Shown piece by piece: positions 44,445 through 53,336 of a stretch of 64,000 bases of DNA; within the stretch, counting starts at the first letter, position 1, and each line of letters begins with the position of its first letter. The stretch lies in NCBI GenBank assembly GCA_964598765.1, contig CAZRCZ010000001.1, positions 124,001-188,000 of the forward strand, given 5' to 3'. Under the pieces are notes generated by a model. It was not told the origin of the DNA. It did no database searches and worked only from the letters and a program-made list of their open reading frames with translations. Both the position numbers and the translations under genes were made by a program. This stretch comes from CAZRCZ01 sp964598765. GTDB lineage: Bacteria; Sumerlaeota; Sumerlaeia; MVZB01; JAJFLK01.

Positions 44445-45806
44445 ATGACAAAGTGGAGTTGCGCGAAGGCGAAGATTTTTTCCAAATTTGGAATCGGGAC
44501 ATGGATTGGTGCGTTGAGCCTCTTCGTTCTTGCTCCTCTTTATGCGCAAGGACCGACCCATTTGGGAAGGGTGACGCCGACCGAGTTTTCGCCCAATCCG
44601 ATCGCCGTCGCGCCGTTCGAATCGCAAGGGGGCGAAGCCTACTCCACCCCGCTTTTCTCCGACGTGATTGACCGCGATCTCTTTCTGTCCGGATTTTTCA
44701 AATCCATCGCCAATCCGCAATTTGTTCTCGAAGCCCACAATATGGACCTGAAGGACGGGAAGATTCATTACGAGGAATGGCAACGGCTGAAAGCGTCCTA
44801 CATCGTCAAAGGCAAATACAAGATTGACAAGGGAAGGCTGGAAGTCGAGTTCCGGATGTATGACGTGTCGGCGGGGACGTATATTTTCGGCAAGCGATAC
44901 GAGCAATACAAGAAAGAGGATGGACGCGAGGTCGCCCACCGAATCAGTAACGACGTAATTCAACGCATCACGGGAGTTCCGGGGACGGCCAACACCAAGT
45001 TTGTCTTCGTCGGGGAAGTCGCGGGCAAAAAGGGGGAAGCTCCGAACAAGGAAATTTTTATCATGGACGCCGATGGGCAGAACAAGCGGCAACTGACCAA
45101 TGACCACAACCTGGCCGCGACTCCCGCTTGGGGCGCGAACGGGACGGAAATCTATTACACCACTTACAAAGACTACAATCCCGATTTGGCGGGGATGTAT
45201 CTGGACGGATCGCATAATTGGTTCGTCTCTCGCCGGGCCGGATTCAATCTTTCTCCCTGCTGGTCGGAAAAGAAGCAAGTCATCACCCTGACTCTCTCCA
45301 AAGACGGGAATTCCGAAATCTATTTGGTCAATCGCGCGGGCAAAGATTTGAAACGCCTGACCTACAGCAAGGGGATTGATTCCTCGCCGGTCTGGTCTCC
45401 CTCAGGGGATCAGATCGCCTTCACCAGCGACCGCAACGGCGGGCCGCAGATTTACATCATGAGCGAGGACGGGGTGAATGTCTCGCAGTTGACGCATCAA
45501 GGGGATTACAACGACGGCGCGGCATGGTCGCCGCGCGGTGACGTCATAGCCTACAGTTCGCGCATTCACGGAATTTTTCAGATCTGCACAATCAACGTGA
45601 ATGGAACCGACTTGCGGCAACTCACCAACGGCAACGCCAACAGCGAGGACCCCTGTTTCTCTCCCAACGGGTGGGTGATCTCCTACACGTCGGACAAGAC
45701 GGGGAGAAAGCATATTTACACGATGTTCGTGGACGGACGGCCCATCCAGCAACTGACGAACGGCGATGCTTGCTACTCGCCTGCTTGGTCGGATTACTTT
45801 CGTTGA
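44445..45806 (+). CDS. tolB: Tol-Pal system beta-propeller protein TolB
   Basis: About 453 residues. The signal peptide ends near APLYAQG. The N-terminal TolB alpha/beta domain has IAVAPFESQGGEAYS and YIVKGKYKID. It is followed by a six-bladed propeller of WD/PD40-type repeats, such as SSPVWSPSGDQIAFTSDR and DGAAWSPRGDVIAYSSR. The ATG at 44445 has AGGA about 11 bases upstream and gives a proper signal peptide; the frame opens earlier at 44178. TolQ, TolR, TolA and Pal are not in the window, so the gene is detached from its usual cluster. It converges with and overlaps the next gene by 13 bases. Confidence 0.82.
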   Translation: MTKWSCAKAKIFSKFGIGTWIGALSLFVLAPLYAQGPTHLGRVTPTEFSPNPIAVAPFESQGGEAYSTPLFSDVIDRDLFLSGFFKSIANPQFVLEAHNMDLKDGKIHYEEWQRLKASYIVKGKYKIDKGRLEVEFRMYDVSAGTYIFGKRYEQYKKEDGREVAHRISNDVIQRITGVPGTANTKFVFVGEVAGKKGEAPNKEIFIMDADGQNKRQLTNDHNLAATPAWGANGTEIYYTTYKDYNPDLAGMYLDGSHNWFVSRRAGFNLSPCWSEKKQVITLTLSKDGNSEIYLVNRAGKDLKRLTYSKGIDSSPVWSPSGDQIAFTSDRNGGPQIYIMSEDGVNVSQLTHQGDYNDGAAWSPRGDVIAYSSRIHGIFQICTINVNGTDLRQLTNGNANSEDPCFSPNGWVISYTSDKTGRKHIYTMFVDGRPIQQLTNGDACYSPAWSDYFR

Positions 45807-48193
45807 ACCGAGGGCGTCCGGTCTGGTTGCCCAAGAGCGAGCTTCTTTAGCCGGGATTCGAGTTCATCCGGAAGCTTGATCTTCCACTTGGCCGCCTGAT
45901 CGAGCAACCAATCCGCTTTCTCGGTTGTGTTTCCAATCCTCATCAGAGTCTCTCCGAGAGCAACGTAGGCGGTGGGAAAATCGGGAAGCCCCTGAATAGC
46001 GGCTTCGAAATCTTTCAGCGCCTCATCAAGGTTTCCTTGGTCCAATCGAACCCGTCCTTCGTAAAAACGGGCGAGCGGAGATTCGGTCTTGCTTTGGCGG
46101 AGTTGATCGGCCCATTTCTGAAGTTCTTCCATCTCTCCCAATTGATAATCGGCTACGATGAGGCGCTCCACCGCTTGGATGTGCTTGGGATTGATGGACA
46201 AAATTTGCGTGAAAACCTCGCGCGCCTCCTTGAATTTTCCCTCGGAATTTAGAGCCAGACCCAAGTTCATCCGACGCTCCATCGTCTTTCCTCCGAGTTC
46301 AATGGCCTTGCGAAATTCCGCTTCCGCGTCGGCTCCTCGGTTCATGCGGAGAAGCGTCACGCCATAATTTTCGTGAAAATCCGGGTTGAAAGGTTCCAAG
46401 GCGATTGCGCGCATTCCGGCGTCGGCTCCCTTGTCCAATTGGCGGAGATGTTCGAAGACGACTCCCAGATGATCCCATGCCTCGGCGTAAGTGGGTAATA
46501 ATTCGACGCAAAGATCGAACGCGCGGCGCGCTCCATCCAGCGATCCGCTCTTGAAAAGTCCATTGCCCAAGCACATTGCGGCTTCTGGATCGCCCGGCGC
46601 GATCTCTTGGTAATGAGTGAGGGTTTCGACGCCCTTGGCGTAATCGCCATGATGGATGTAGGCGTCGCCCAAGACTTGAAGCAGGACGGGATTGTCCTTT
46701 TCTTCGCGGAGATAAGGCTCCAATTCGGCGACGGCTTCGGCGCTTCGTCCCTCATTGTCTTCGGAGCGCGCCGCATTGACGGCATCAAAAATTTTCAAGC
46801 GGTCCACGGGATCCGGCAAGCTTACCCAACTCTGACTGGGAACTTTGCTCGCGCTCGATCCGAGGTACCCAAGACCCTGAATCGCGGAGAGGTTTTGCGA
46901 AGTCGCTGAACTTCGCGCGGAAGCTCTTGCTTCCTTGATGGAAACATTTTCGATCCAATTGCGCAGATCGAGGGTCGAATCCTCGCGCTGGGCAAACAGA
47001 TTGGTCAATTCTCCCGGATCGGAAGAAAGATCGAAAAGTTGCGGCTTCGCCCCGTGAATGTATTTCAAATTTCCCTCCCTCGCGGATCGGAGCGGACACC
47101 AACCGAAGGAAAGGGGATAAAGCGTTTCGGCATAGAGTCTTCGCTTCGTCAGCTCCGCCGCGCGAAGGAGACTCCGCCCGTCAAGACTTTCAGGCGCGTC
47201 AACGCCGACGATCTCCAAAACCGTGGGCAAAACGTCGGCGGATTGCGCAGGGGAGGAACTCCGCGTTCCGGATTTCCATTCACGCTCCGCCTCCTTGGAT
47301 CCCTTGGGGATTCGGAAAATCAGAGGAACGTGGAGCGTCGTGTCGTAGGCGAAAAGGCCGTGGGTGAATTCGCCGTGCTCGGACAACCCTTCGCCATGAT
47401 CGGCGGTCAGAACGATCAGTGTGGATTCGATCCGTCCTTCGCGCTCCAAATGCGAGAGCAAATCCGCCACGACGGAATCCACGTAGGCGATTTCCCCATC
47501 GTAAGGCTTCTCCCGAAACTGGGAAGCGAAAGGCTCGGGAGGCGCGTAGGGAAAATGGGGATCAAAAAAATGAATCCAAAGAAAGAAGGGAGATTGCCGA
47601 TTGGTTTTCAACCATGCCTGCGCCCGTTCCAGCGTCGCTCCGGCGCGGCGATCGGCGTGTCCGAGCGGATCGTTCAGCACCTCGTCATCGTATCGGTCGA
47701 AGTCGCGGTTCAGCCCGAATTGAGAACTCAAAACCGGCGCGCTGACAAATGCGCCTGTCGCGTAGCCTTGCGATTTCAGAATGGAAGCCAGCGTCGGGAT
47801 TTCCGCCGGAAGCGCGTAAGGACCATTTAATCGGATGCCGTGATGAGGGGGATAAAGGCCGGTGAGGATCGAAGCATGAGAGGGGAGCGTTATCGGAATT
47901 TGGCAGTATGCGTTCTCAAAAAGAATCCCCTCGGAAGCAAGCCGGTCAATCGTCGGGGTTTTGGCCGATTGGTAGCCATAACATCCGAGGTGATCGGCCC
48001 GCGTGGTGTCCATCGTGATGAGCAGAACATTGATTGTGGGAGGGGATTTTTTCGCGGCGATCGGCTTTTCATTTTTGGCGCAGGCGGAAAGCCAAAGAAA
48101 AACCACGAAGGCGCAGAGACAAAGAGAACGAATGGATCGCAATTCTCTGTGTCTCTGTGTCTCTGGGGTGAAAATGCCTCGGTTTATTCTCAC
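45794..48193 (-). CDS. Lipoprotein sulfatase-superfamily/TPR fusion
   Basis: A 799-residue protein. The lipobox WLSAC closes a signal peptide whose core SLCLCAFVVFLWL comes from palindromic repeat A. The sulfatase-fold domain (about 50-430) has ITMDTTRADHLGCYGY, TADHGEGLSEHGE and HVPLIFR. Where the formylglycine motif should be, the sequence is PITLPSHASILTG, so Cys/Ser is replaced by Thr and Arg by His. Sulfatase activity is therefore doubtful, and a Thr-based phosphotransferase-type reaction is possible. The C-terminal 350 residues are TPR repeats, for example AYVALGETLMRIG. Probably an outer- or inner-membrane-bound periplasmic protein. Confidence 0.82.
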   Translation of the reverse strand: MRINRGIFTPETQRHRELRSIRSLCLCAFVVFLWLSACAKNEKPIAAKKSPPTINVLLITMDTTRADHLGCYGYQSAKTPTIDRLASEGILFENAYCQIPITLPSHASILTGLYPPHHGIRLNGPYALPAEIPTLASILKSQGYATGAFVSAPVLSSQFGLNRDFDRYDDEVLNDPLGHADRRAGATLERAQAWLKTNRQSPFFLWIHFFDPHFPYAPPEPFASQFREKPYDGEIAYVDSVVADLLSHLEREGRIESTLIVLTADHGEGLSEHGEFTHGLFAYDTTLHVPLIFRIPKGSKEAEREWKSGTRSSSPAQSADVLPTVLEIVGVDAPESLDGRSLLRAAELTKRRLYAETLYPLSFGWCPLRSAREGNLKYIHGAKPQLFDLSSDPGELTNLFAQREDSTLDLRNWIENVSIKEARASARSSATSQNLSAIQGLGYLGSSASKVPSQSWVSLPDPVDRLKIFDAVNAARSEDNEGRSAEAVAELEPYLREEKDNPVLLQVLGDAYIHHGDYAKGVETLTHYQEIAPGDPEAAMCLGNGLFKSGSLDGARRAFDLCVELLPTYAEAWDHLGVVFEHLRQLDKGADAGMRAIALEPFNPDFHENYGVTLLRMNRGADAEAEFRKAIELGGKTMERRMNLGLALNSEGKFKEAREVFTQILSINPKHIQAVERLIVADYQLGEMEELQKWADQLRQSKTESPLARFYEGRVRLDQGNLDEALKDFEAAIQGLPDFPTAYVALGETLMRIGNTTEKADWLLDQAAKWKIKLPDELESRLKKLALGQPDRTPSVQRK
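48100..48175. repeat. Palindromic repeat family A, copy in lipoprotein signal peptide
   Basis: Read on the minus strand, the first arm starts TTCACCCCAGAGACACAGAG and the second arm contains CTTTGTCTCTGCGCCTTCGT. It is translated in the same frame and orientation as the copy in the 5605 sulfatase: IFTPETQRHREL ... SLCLCAFVVF. Confidence 0.82.
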
Positions 48194-48238
48194 AATGTCG
48201 TGAAATCTGAGAAGCGATTGCGTGGTCGGCCTGCCGGA

Positions 48239-49300
48239 TCACTCCTCCGGTTTGACTTCCACACCCATCAAACTTAACACGAAATCCGCGCCGAACGCCA
48301 TGGAGGGCGTGTAAGCTCCGGGCGCAAGGTTGCTCTCCAAAAGTTTGGCGGCGGCGGTCAGCGACGAATCCACCGTCAACGTGTAGCCTTCGGGAGTTCT
48401 CATTCGCATCGTGACCCTTATTCCCGCAGGATTGGTCACTTCGCCCCACAGGAACATCCGATCCTTCGCCCGCTCCTCCGAGGTCGGCCCCTTCACGGTC
48501 TTCCCAATCCGCCATTGAATAAACTTTTGAACCGGCTTTAACCCCATCATCATTTTGACTAGTCCGGGAACTTGCATCCCCTTGATCCGCCTCGGCGAGG
48601 CTCCCATGAAAATTTCGATGTTCGGAATCCCGGTCGAATAATATGCGGTCGAGACGTCCCCCCACGGAATCGTCACGGCGGATTCCGGTTCGGCTCCTTC
48701 GACGAATGGAATCTTCTCGATTTTATACGTGGATGAAACCGCCACGATCTTCCCCTCTTGTCGAATTTTCCCTCCTTCGGGAACTCCCTCGATCATTGTC
48801 TTGGTCGTGCCGGGGCTGAGCTTGCCGAAGCGCGATTTGAACGCCATGCGGAGATGGGTGGCGTCGGGAAGGGCGCGCTTGAGCATCGCCGCCAGACAAT
48901 CCGACGGCACGACGTCGAATCCGACCCCGGGCATCACGACGATCCCGGCCTTCTTCCATTGTTCGCCGTTGTTGTGCGTGTATTCAAAAACACTGATCTC
49001 GCCCGTGATGTCGAGGTAATGCGTCTTGGATTTCACGCAACCTGCGAGCATTCGTTGGCATGTGGATGAAAAGGGTCCGGCGCAATTCAGAACGACGGCG
49101 ATTCCCTGAAGATTTTTCGCTACCTCGTCTGCGTTTCCCAGATCGAAAACCCGCGTTTCCAATCCGAGCGACCGCCCCAATTCCTCGATCACGCCGCGAT
49201 TGCGCCCGGCAATAATCGGATTCCATCCGCGCCGCTTGGCCTCCTCGGCGGCAAGCCTGCCGGTGTATCCATTGGCTCCGTAAATCATCCAAGGGTTCAT
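48239..49300 (-). CDS. Saccharopine dehydrogenase-like NAD(P)-binding protein
   Basis: A 353-residue protein of the trans-acting enoyl reductase/saccharopine-dehydrogenase-like group. The Rossmann loop is WMIYGANGYTGRLAAEEA. LNCAGPFSSTCQRMLAGCV and THYLDITGEISVFEY are group hallmarks, and VVMPGVGFDVVPSDCLAA follows. Despite the family name these proteins rarely make saccharopine; the substrate is unknown. It starts 26 bases after the stop of the xylose-isomerase-like gene and is likely co-transcribed with it. Confidence 0.87.
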   Translation of the reverse strand: MNPWMIYGANGYTGRLAAEEAKRRGWNPIIAGRNRGVIEELGRSLGLETRVFDLGNADEVAKNLQGIAVVLNCAGPFSSTCQRMLAGCVKSKTHYLDITGEISVFEYTHNNGEQWKKAGIVVMPGVGFDVVPSDCLAAMLKRALPDATHLRMAFKSRFGKLSPGTTKTMIEGVPEGGKIRQEGKIVAVSSTYKIEKIPFVEGAEPESAVTIPWGDVSTAYYSTGIPNIEIFMGASPRRIKGMQVPGLVKMMMGLKPVQKFIQWRIGKTVKGPTSEERAKDRMFLWGEVTNPAGIRVTMRMRTPEGYTLTVDSSLTAAAKLLESNLAPGAYTPSMAFGADFVLSLMGVEVKPEE

Positions 49301-49326
49301 TTAGATCAACCTCGCTCTCAGTCAGA

Positions 49327-50358
49327 TTATCCCATCAAATGCCGGACAATATACAAATCCAGCGCCTCATAATCCCGCGCGGAAATCATTTCCTTTTCCA
49401 GTTTGCGGTCGAGCGACCCGACTTTTTCGACGAGTCGCAGGAAAATCGTACGACTGTTCGTCAGATGCGCGGTCTGGCGTTCTTGCGCCGTCGTTCGCAT
49501 CGCTTTCACGTCGAACCCGACCATTTCTCCTTTGCTTCCGTATCCATTTTCCTCCAGCACGCGGACCTGATTGAACGCGACGCGCAAATTGGACGATCCG
49601 AACGCCTTGTCTTGATCGTATTTAAGTCCGTTCTGGTCGTTCAGGTGAACGCTCCAAAGTTTGCCGAAGTTCATGGCGAACGCCATTTCGTCGGAGGGAT
49701 CGAGTCCCGCGAGCAAGGCGTGCGCGGTTTCGATCAACCCGCCAACACGCTTCGGATCGTCGGTTCTCATCCCCAACGCCAAGGCGTGGCCGATGGTCGG
49801 AATGTAGGCGTGATCCATCGGCTCGTTCGGTTTGGGTTCGATGGCGATCCGGATTTTTTTGTCGTGCGCGAGCATCTTGTTGACCGCCTCGATCAGTCGG
49901 TCGGTCGCCCAAGAAGCGTCCTTGGCCTCGCGGATGTAGGTCCCCTCGCGCGCCAGCCAAAGCACGATCAAATCGCATCCGAGCGCGTTGGAGATGTCAA
50001 TGCACCGCAGGCTCCGCTCGATGGCGTATTGCCGTTCTTTGGGGTTATTGGAAGTATAGGCTCCGTCAATGGTGCGCGGGTCTTCCCAGAGCCTCGGGGC
50101 GCAAATCTCGGCGACCAAGCCGTGATCCTTGAGCATCCTGCCGACCGCCTTGGCCTCCTTGACGATTTGTGCGCCGCTTTTGCCGTTGAGGTCCGGCACG
50201 GCGTCGTCGTCGTGGAACTGCATCCCGTCGAAACCGAGCTTCTTCAGCAGTTTGAGCTTCTCGGCGAAGGCGACCGACCTGCGAACCGTCGGCCCGAACG
50301 GATCGGCTCCCTCGCTGATGTTCCAAGGTCCGAAGGTAAAACGATATTTCGTCGGCAT
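49327..50358 (-). CDS. Xylose isomerase-like TIM-barrel protein
   Basis: About 343 residues matching Actinoplanes/Streptomyces-type (class I) xylose isomerase layout: FTFGPWNISEGADPFG, MQFHDDDAVPDL with the catalytic His, WLAREGTYIREAKD, IEPKPNEPMDHAYIP with the metal-binding Glu and Lys, and LNDQNGLKYDQDKAFG. The ATG at 50358 has GGGAGGAG close upstream; a TTG-like frame to 50391 is less likely. It probably interconverts an aldose and a ketose. Authentic xylA function is plausible but no xylulokinase is beside it. Confidence 0.82.
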   Translation of the reverse strand: MPTKYRFTFGPWNISEGADPFGPTVRRSVAFAEKLKLLKKLGFDGMQFHDDDAVPDLNGKSGAQIVKEAKAVGRMLKDHGLVAEICAPRLWEDPRTIDGAYTSNNPKERQYAIERSLRCIDISNALGCDLIVLWLAREGTYIREAKDASWATDRLIEAVNKMLAHDKKIRIAIEPKPNEPMDHAYIPTIGHALALGMRTDDPKRVGGLIETAHALLAGLDPSDEMAFAMNFGKLWSVHLNDQNGLKYDQDKAFGSSNLRVAFNQVRVLEENGYGSKGEMVGFDVKAMRTTAQERQTAHLTNSRTIFLRLVEKVGSLDRKLEKEMISARDYEALDLYIVRHLMG

Positions 50359-50480
50359 GAAATTTTTTCTCCTCCCGATTGTGTCCCGCAAAATTTTCAG
50401 AAGATGCTAACCGCTTCCGATCCTCTTGGCTAGGGGGAAAGAAAAATGGAGCGTATGCCGCAATCTTTGTAGGTTCGACA

Positions 50481-50705
50481 ATTTTTTGCGAAACGAAGCC
50501 AATTTGGGTCAGGGATCAGGCGGGTGAGCAGGGTTGAAAAAAGAAAATTGCGAAACGAAGCCAATTTGGATTAGGGATCAGGGGGGTGGGCAGGATTGAA
50601 AAAAAGAAAATTGCGAAACGAAGCCAATTTGGACGGAAGGTCGGCGGGAACAGGAATAAACAGGATGGACGGGATAAAGAATCAACCGCCAAGTCGCCAA
50701 GAATC
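50481..50705. repeat. Tandem 62-63 bp repeat followed by B and A modules
   Basis: The core GCGAAACGAAGCCAATTTGG occurs three times, beginning at 50488, 50550 and 50613. The spacers between carry AGGGATCAGG and a purine-rich run, giving a 62-63 base period. After the third core come family B (AACAGGAATAAACAGGATGG) and an A-like end (CGCCAAGTCGCCAAGAATC). The surrounding gap from 50359 to 51027 has no gene. Confidence 0.85.
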
Positions 50706-50840
50706 TTCGGTGTCTCGAACCACATGATGGACTCGTTTGGGGATTGGGTTTGAGTCCCAATCCGCGAGGGACATTTTAAGGGAGATGGGATTGCGGGGCG
50801 ATTCCCTTGCGGGACCTTATTCGCCCTTGTCGGACTCTAA

Positions 50841-50984
50841 GAGCGTGTCCAATAAGTCCTTTCAATCGTGCCTACGGCACTTATTCCCGTAGCGGGAAAC
50901 CGAAATCCCAGCCTTGTCAGGCTGGGCTATTTTCAGACTGTCCCTAGCGGGACGCAAAGCAAAAAGCACTTTTTGGACACGCTC
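50841..50984. mobile_element. Probable 144-bp MITE with 20-bp terminal inverted repeats
   Basis: The left end GAGCGTGTCCAATAAGTCCT and the complement of the right end GAGCGTGTCCAAAAAGTGCT agree at 18 of 20 positions. The element is flanked by TAA at 50838-50840 and 50985-50987, a likely 3-base target duplication. Internal palindromes include GTGCCTACGGCAC and CAGCCTTGTCAGGCTG. It has no coding capacity. Transposase type and mobility are unknown. Confidence 0.72.
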
Positions 50985-51027
50985 TAATGTCTCTAACAAA
51001 ACCGAAGACGCGATCTGGGATTCAGAA

Positions 51028-52707
51028 TTATTTGGTTCCAGACGGCGAGGATTGGGTCGCGTTGGATCGGAGCGTTGCGCCCAAGCCGCCCGGCCTCGGC
51101 CCGGCTAATCCGCCCGGCCTGCTACCAAGACCGGCGCGCATGGCCGAGAACATCCTAACGAAGCTCTCCCCTTCGGATGCGTCAAGCGCGCCATCCTTGT
51201 TGGTGTCGGCGCTCTCCAGAAACTGGGTGAACGGCCCCGGCAGAGACACCTCGTTCAATTGGATCTTGCCGTCGTGATTCTTGTCGAGGATGGCGAGCAA
51301 CTTATCGAAGGTGATCTCTCCGCCGCCCGACCGCAACGCGAGCAGGTCCCGCATGTATTCCTTCCCCTCCGGAACGCCGAACTGCTCTTGCGAATCTTTC
51401 TTCGTATTGTAGGTATAGTCCATGAAGCCGATCATCATTTCGTCGGTCGAAGCGCTTCCCCAACCGGTGGCCTTCGTCGGATCCGGATTGCGCGGATTGC
51501 CCGCCGAATTGTCCCAGTGGGCGATGGCGCGGATCTTGGTTCCGGTCGGAATTGAGAGAGGCTTCTCGAAGATATAGGAAATTTGCCAACTGAAATTGTA
51601 TCGCGGGACGTCGAGCAGGATTTCGGTCTTGCCGTCGGGATAGATTGCTTCATAGCGGAAATCCTTCCCGCGCAGGTGCATGTGGGGCGTCAAGCCGTAG
51701 ATTTGGCCGTCGTCGTTGAATTGGAAGACCGACACCGATTGGAAATTGGGATCGCCGGCCGGGATTCGAAACGTCGGATCGGCGATCCATGCGCTGGTGA
51801 TCGGGTGCTCAACGGGGCCTTTGGCATATTTCAGGGCGATGCGCGAGCGATCGGTCTTTGACGTGCCCGGCCCGGGTTGTTTGTGATAGTGAATGGACAA
51901 CACGAGGCTGGAGCCGGCGGGGAGCAACCGTCCGCGCCCCTCCTGCCAAACTTCGGGATTCGTGCCGGGACCAAACTTGGCAAAAAGTCCGGGGCCGAAA
52001 CCGCCGCCGGCAAGAAGGCCGGCCCTGCCGGCGCCAAGGAGACCCGCGCCGCCACCGCCAAACGGCGACCGCCCGGCGCCGCCGCCCGAAGCCGCGGTTT
52101 CGCCTTCGCCCATCGCGCCGGCATTGACACCCGGCGGAGCGACGAAAACCAGAATGTGATGAACCACCGACGGCGCGCTCGGCAGAAGCTCCGTGCCGAT
52201 CACCCATTTGTCCTCCTTGAGATTCGTCGGTATCACGAAACTCCGCGTTTGATCTTCAAGGTCATCGGGAAGGGTGAAAGACTGCGGGACTTCGAACACT
52301 TGGTCAATCCCTTTCATGCGCCACTCGGTATTGGCGAATTCGGGGGCCGGCGGCTCGGGGCCTTCGCCGCGCGGGGCGCCGGTTTCAACCCAGCGCCCGA
52401 TGGTCTCGATTTCCGTTTTTTTCAGCACCATGGCATCGCGGAACTTGCCGTATTTGGGATCGGCAAACCAAGGCGGCATCGTCCGCTCGGCGACCGCCTT
52501 GCGAATCGCCTTGGCCCAAGGCCGGACCTCCTCGAAGTTGAGCAGGCTCATCGGAGCGATCTGTCCGGCGCGATGGCATTCCGCGCAATTGGCCTTGATG
52601 ATCGGGGCAACGTCCTTGACGTAGGACGGGCCGCCGTTGAAATCATCGGCAGAGGTGCAGACCGCCCCCGCCAGAATCAACAAAGCAAGAATTTGACGCC
52701 GCATCAT
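51028..52707 (-). CDS. Cytochrome c/copper type II monooxygenase-like/EF-hand fusion
   Basis: A 559-residue exported protein. The signal peptide is MRRQILALLILAGAVCTSA. A mono-heme cytochrome domain has CAECH near residue 40. A two-lobed region resembling ascorbate-dependent (PHM-like) copper monooxygenases has SVVHHILVFV, SIHYHKQPG and TPHMHLRGKDF as candidate copper ligands. Two EF-hand loops follow, DKNHDGKIQLNE and DTNKDGALDASE. A Gly/Ala-rich insert (about 200-250, GGGGAGLLGAGRAGLLAGGG) interrupts the first lobe. The heme may feed electrons to the copper centre. Substrate unknown. Confidence 0.82.
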   Translation of the reverse strand: MMRRQILALLILAGAVCTSADDFNGGPSYVKDVAPIIKANCAECHRAGQIAPMSLLNFEEVRPWAKAIRKAVAERTMPPWFADPKYGKFRDAMVLKKTEIETIGRWVETGAPRGEGPEPPAPEFANTEWRMKGIDQVFEVPQSFTLPDDLEDQTRSFVIPTNLKEDKWVIGTELLPSAPSVVHHILVFVAPPGVNAGAMGEGETAASGGGAGRSPFGGGGAGLLGAGRAGLLAGGGFGPGLFAKFGPGTNPEVWQEGRGRLLPAGSSLVLSIHYHKQPGPGTSKTDRSRIALKYAKGPVEHPITSAWIADPTFRIPAGDPNFQSVSVFQFNDDGQIYGLTPHMHLRGKDFRYEAIYPDGKTEILLDVPRYNFSWQISYIFEKPLSIPTGTKIRAIAHWDNSAGNPRNPDPTKATGWGSASTDEMMIGFMDYTYNTKKDSQEQFGVPEGKEYMRDLLALRSGGGEITFDKLLAILDKNHDGKIQLNEVSLPGPFTQFLESADTNKDGALDASEGESFVRMFSAMRAGLGSRPGGLAGPRPGGLGATLRSNATQSSPSGTK

Positions 52708-52894
52708 CTCGATCCTCCCTTGATTTCCGAACTCAGAAAAAGCTCATTGCCAAGCCCCGCATGAAGGCCCAAGTTTGCTTACCATAATACGGAGGCGCTC
52801 ACGAGGAAGTCAAATCCCCTCGCGGCGAAAAAAATTCGCTCCTGCTCCACCCTGCCCCGTCCAGGTTTCCCGCTCCACCTTCTGGAGCGTCGCT

Positions 52895-53005
52895 CGCCGG
52901 CGACTTGGCGGACAATCTCCAGAGCTTCCTTGATTTCCAAGACGCCTTTTTCCTTTAGGATGGCGCCAAGATCCCGTCCCTAGACGTATTCCGAACCAAG
53001 GTTCA
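52895..53005 (-). pseudogene. Relic of a Ser/Thr protein kinase domain
   Basis: Read on the minus strand, the frame gives GSEYV, a stop, then GRDLGAILKEKGVLEIKEA and LEIVRQVAGERR. This resembles the hinge and alpha-D/alpha-E part of bacterial PknB-type kinases (EYVxGRDL...EALEIVRQVA). An in-frame TAG and loss of all other kinase motifs make it a fragment. The match rests on about 35 residues, so it is tentative. Confidence 0.35.
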
Positions 53006-53121
53006 TAGGGAGACGTTCACCGTAATCTTAATTCAGATCGCGATGGGACGGTCTCTTTTTCGTTCTCTATCGCCGCCGTGGAGAGCGGCTCCCACGCTGG
53101 AAGAACAAAGGTTGATTTTTC

Positions 53122-53187
53122 GTCCTGTTAATCCTGTTCATCCTGTCCAACTTCCTCTCTGCGCCTCGGCGTCTCCGCGTGAGATTG
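53122..53187 (-). repeat. Reversed family B plus half family A repeat
   Basis: CCTGTTAATCCTGTTCATCC followed by CTCTCTGCGCCTCGGCGTCT. This is the complement orientation of the modules seen at 50640-50705. Confidence 0.6.
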
Positions 53188-53336
53188 ATTTTCCTGATTC
53201 GTGTTTTTCGCGTCCTTTGCGGGCAAAAATCCTCCCGATGCCATTGGACTGTCTCGGACCAGCTGATTTTCAATCTGGCGTTCCGCCCAAAATCGGAGCT
53301 AAACTGGTTCCGGAGTTTTTGCCGAGAACTCGCGCC

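Larger units (their letters stand above)
52708..53336. other. Gene debris and repeats, no intact gene
   Basis: Holds a probable kinase relic (52895-53005) and reversed B/A repeats (53122-53187). A frame reading through from 53043 into the MNT gene is not protein-like before 53337. Confidence 0.5.

Noticed and set aside
50481..50705. CRISPR-like regular spacing
   Set aside because: The intervals between cores are themselves repeated and the unit is 62-63 bases with only three copies; no cas genes are near.
53043..53336. Upstream extension of the MNT gene
   Set aside because: It translates B/A repeats and noncoding debris; the MNT family starts at the ATG at 53337.
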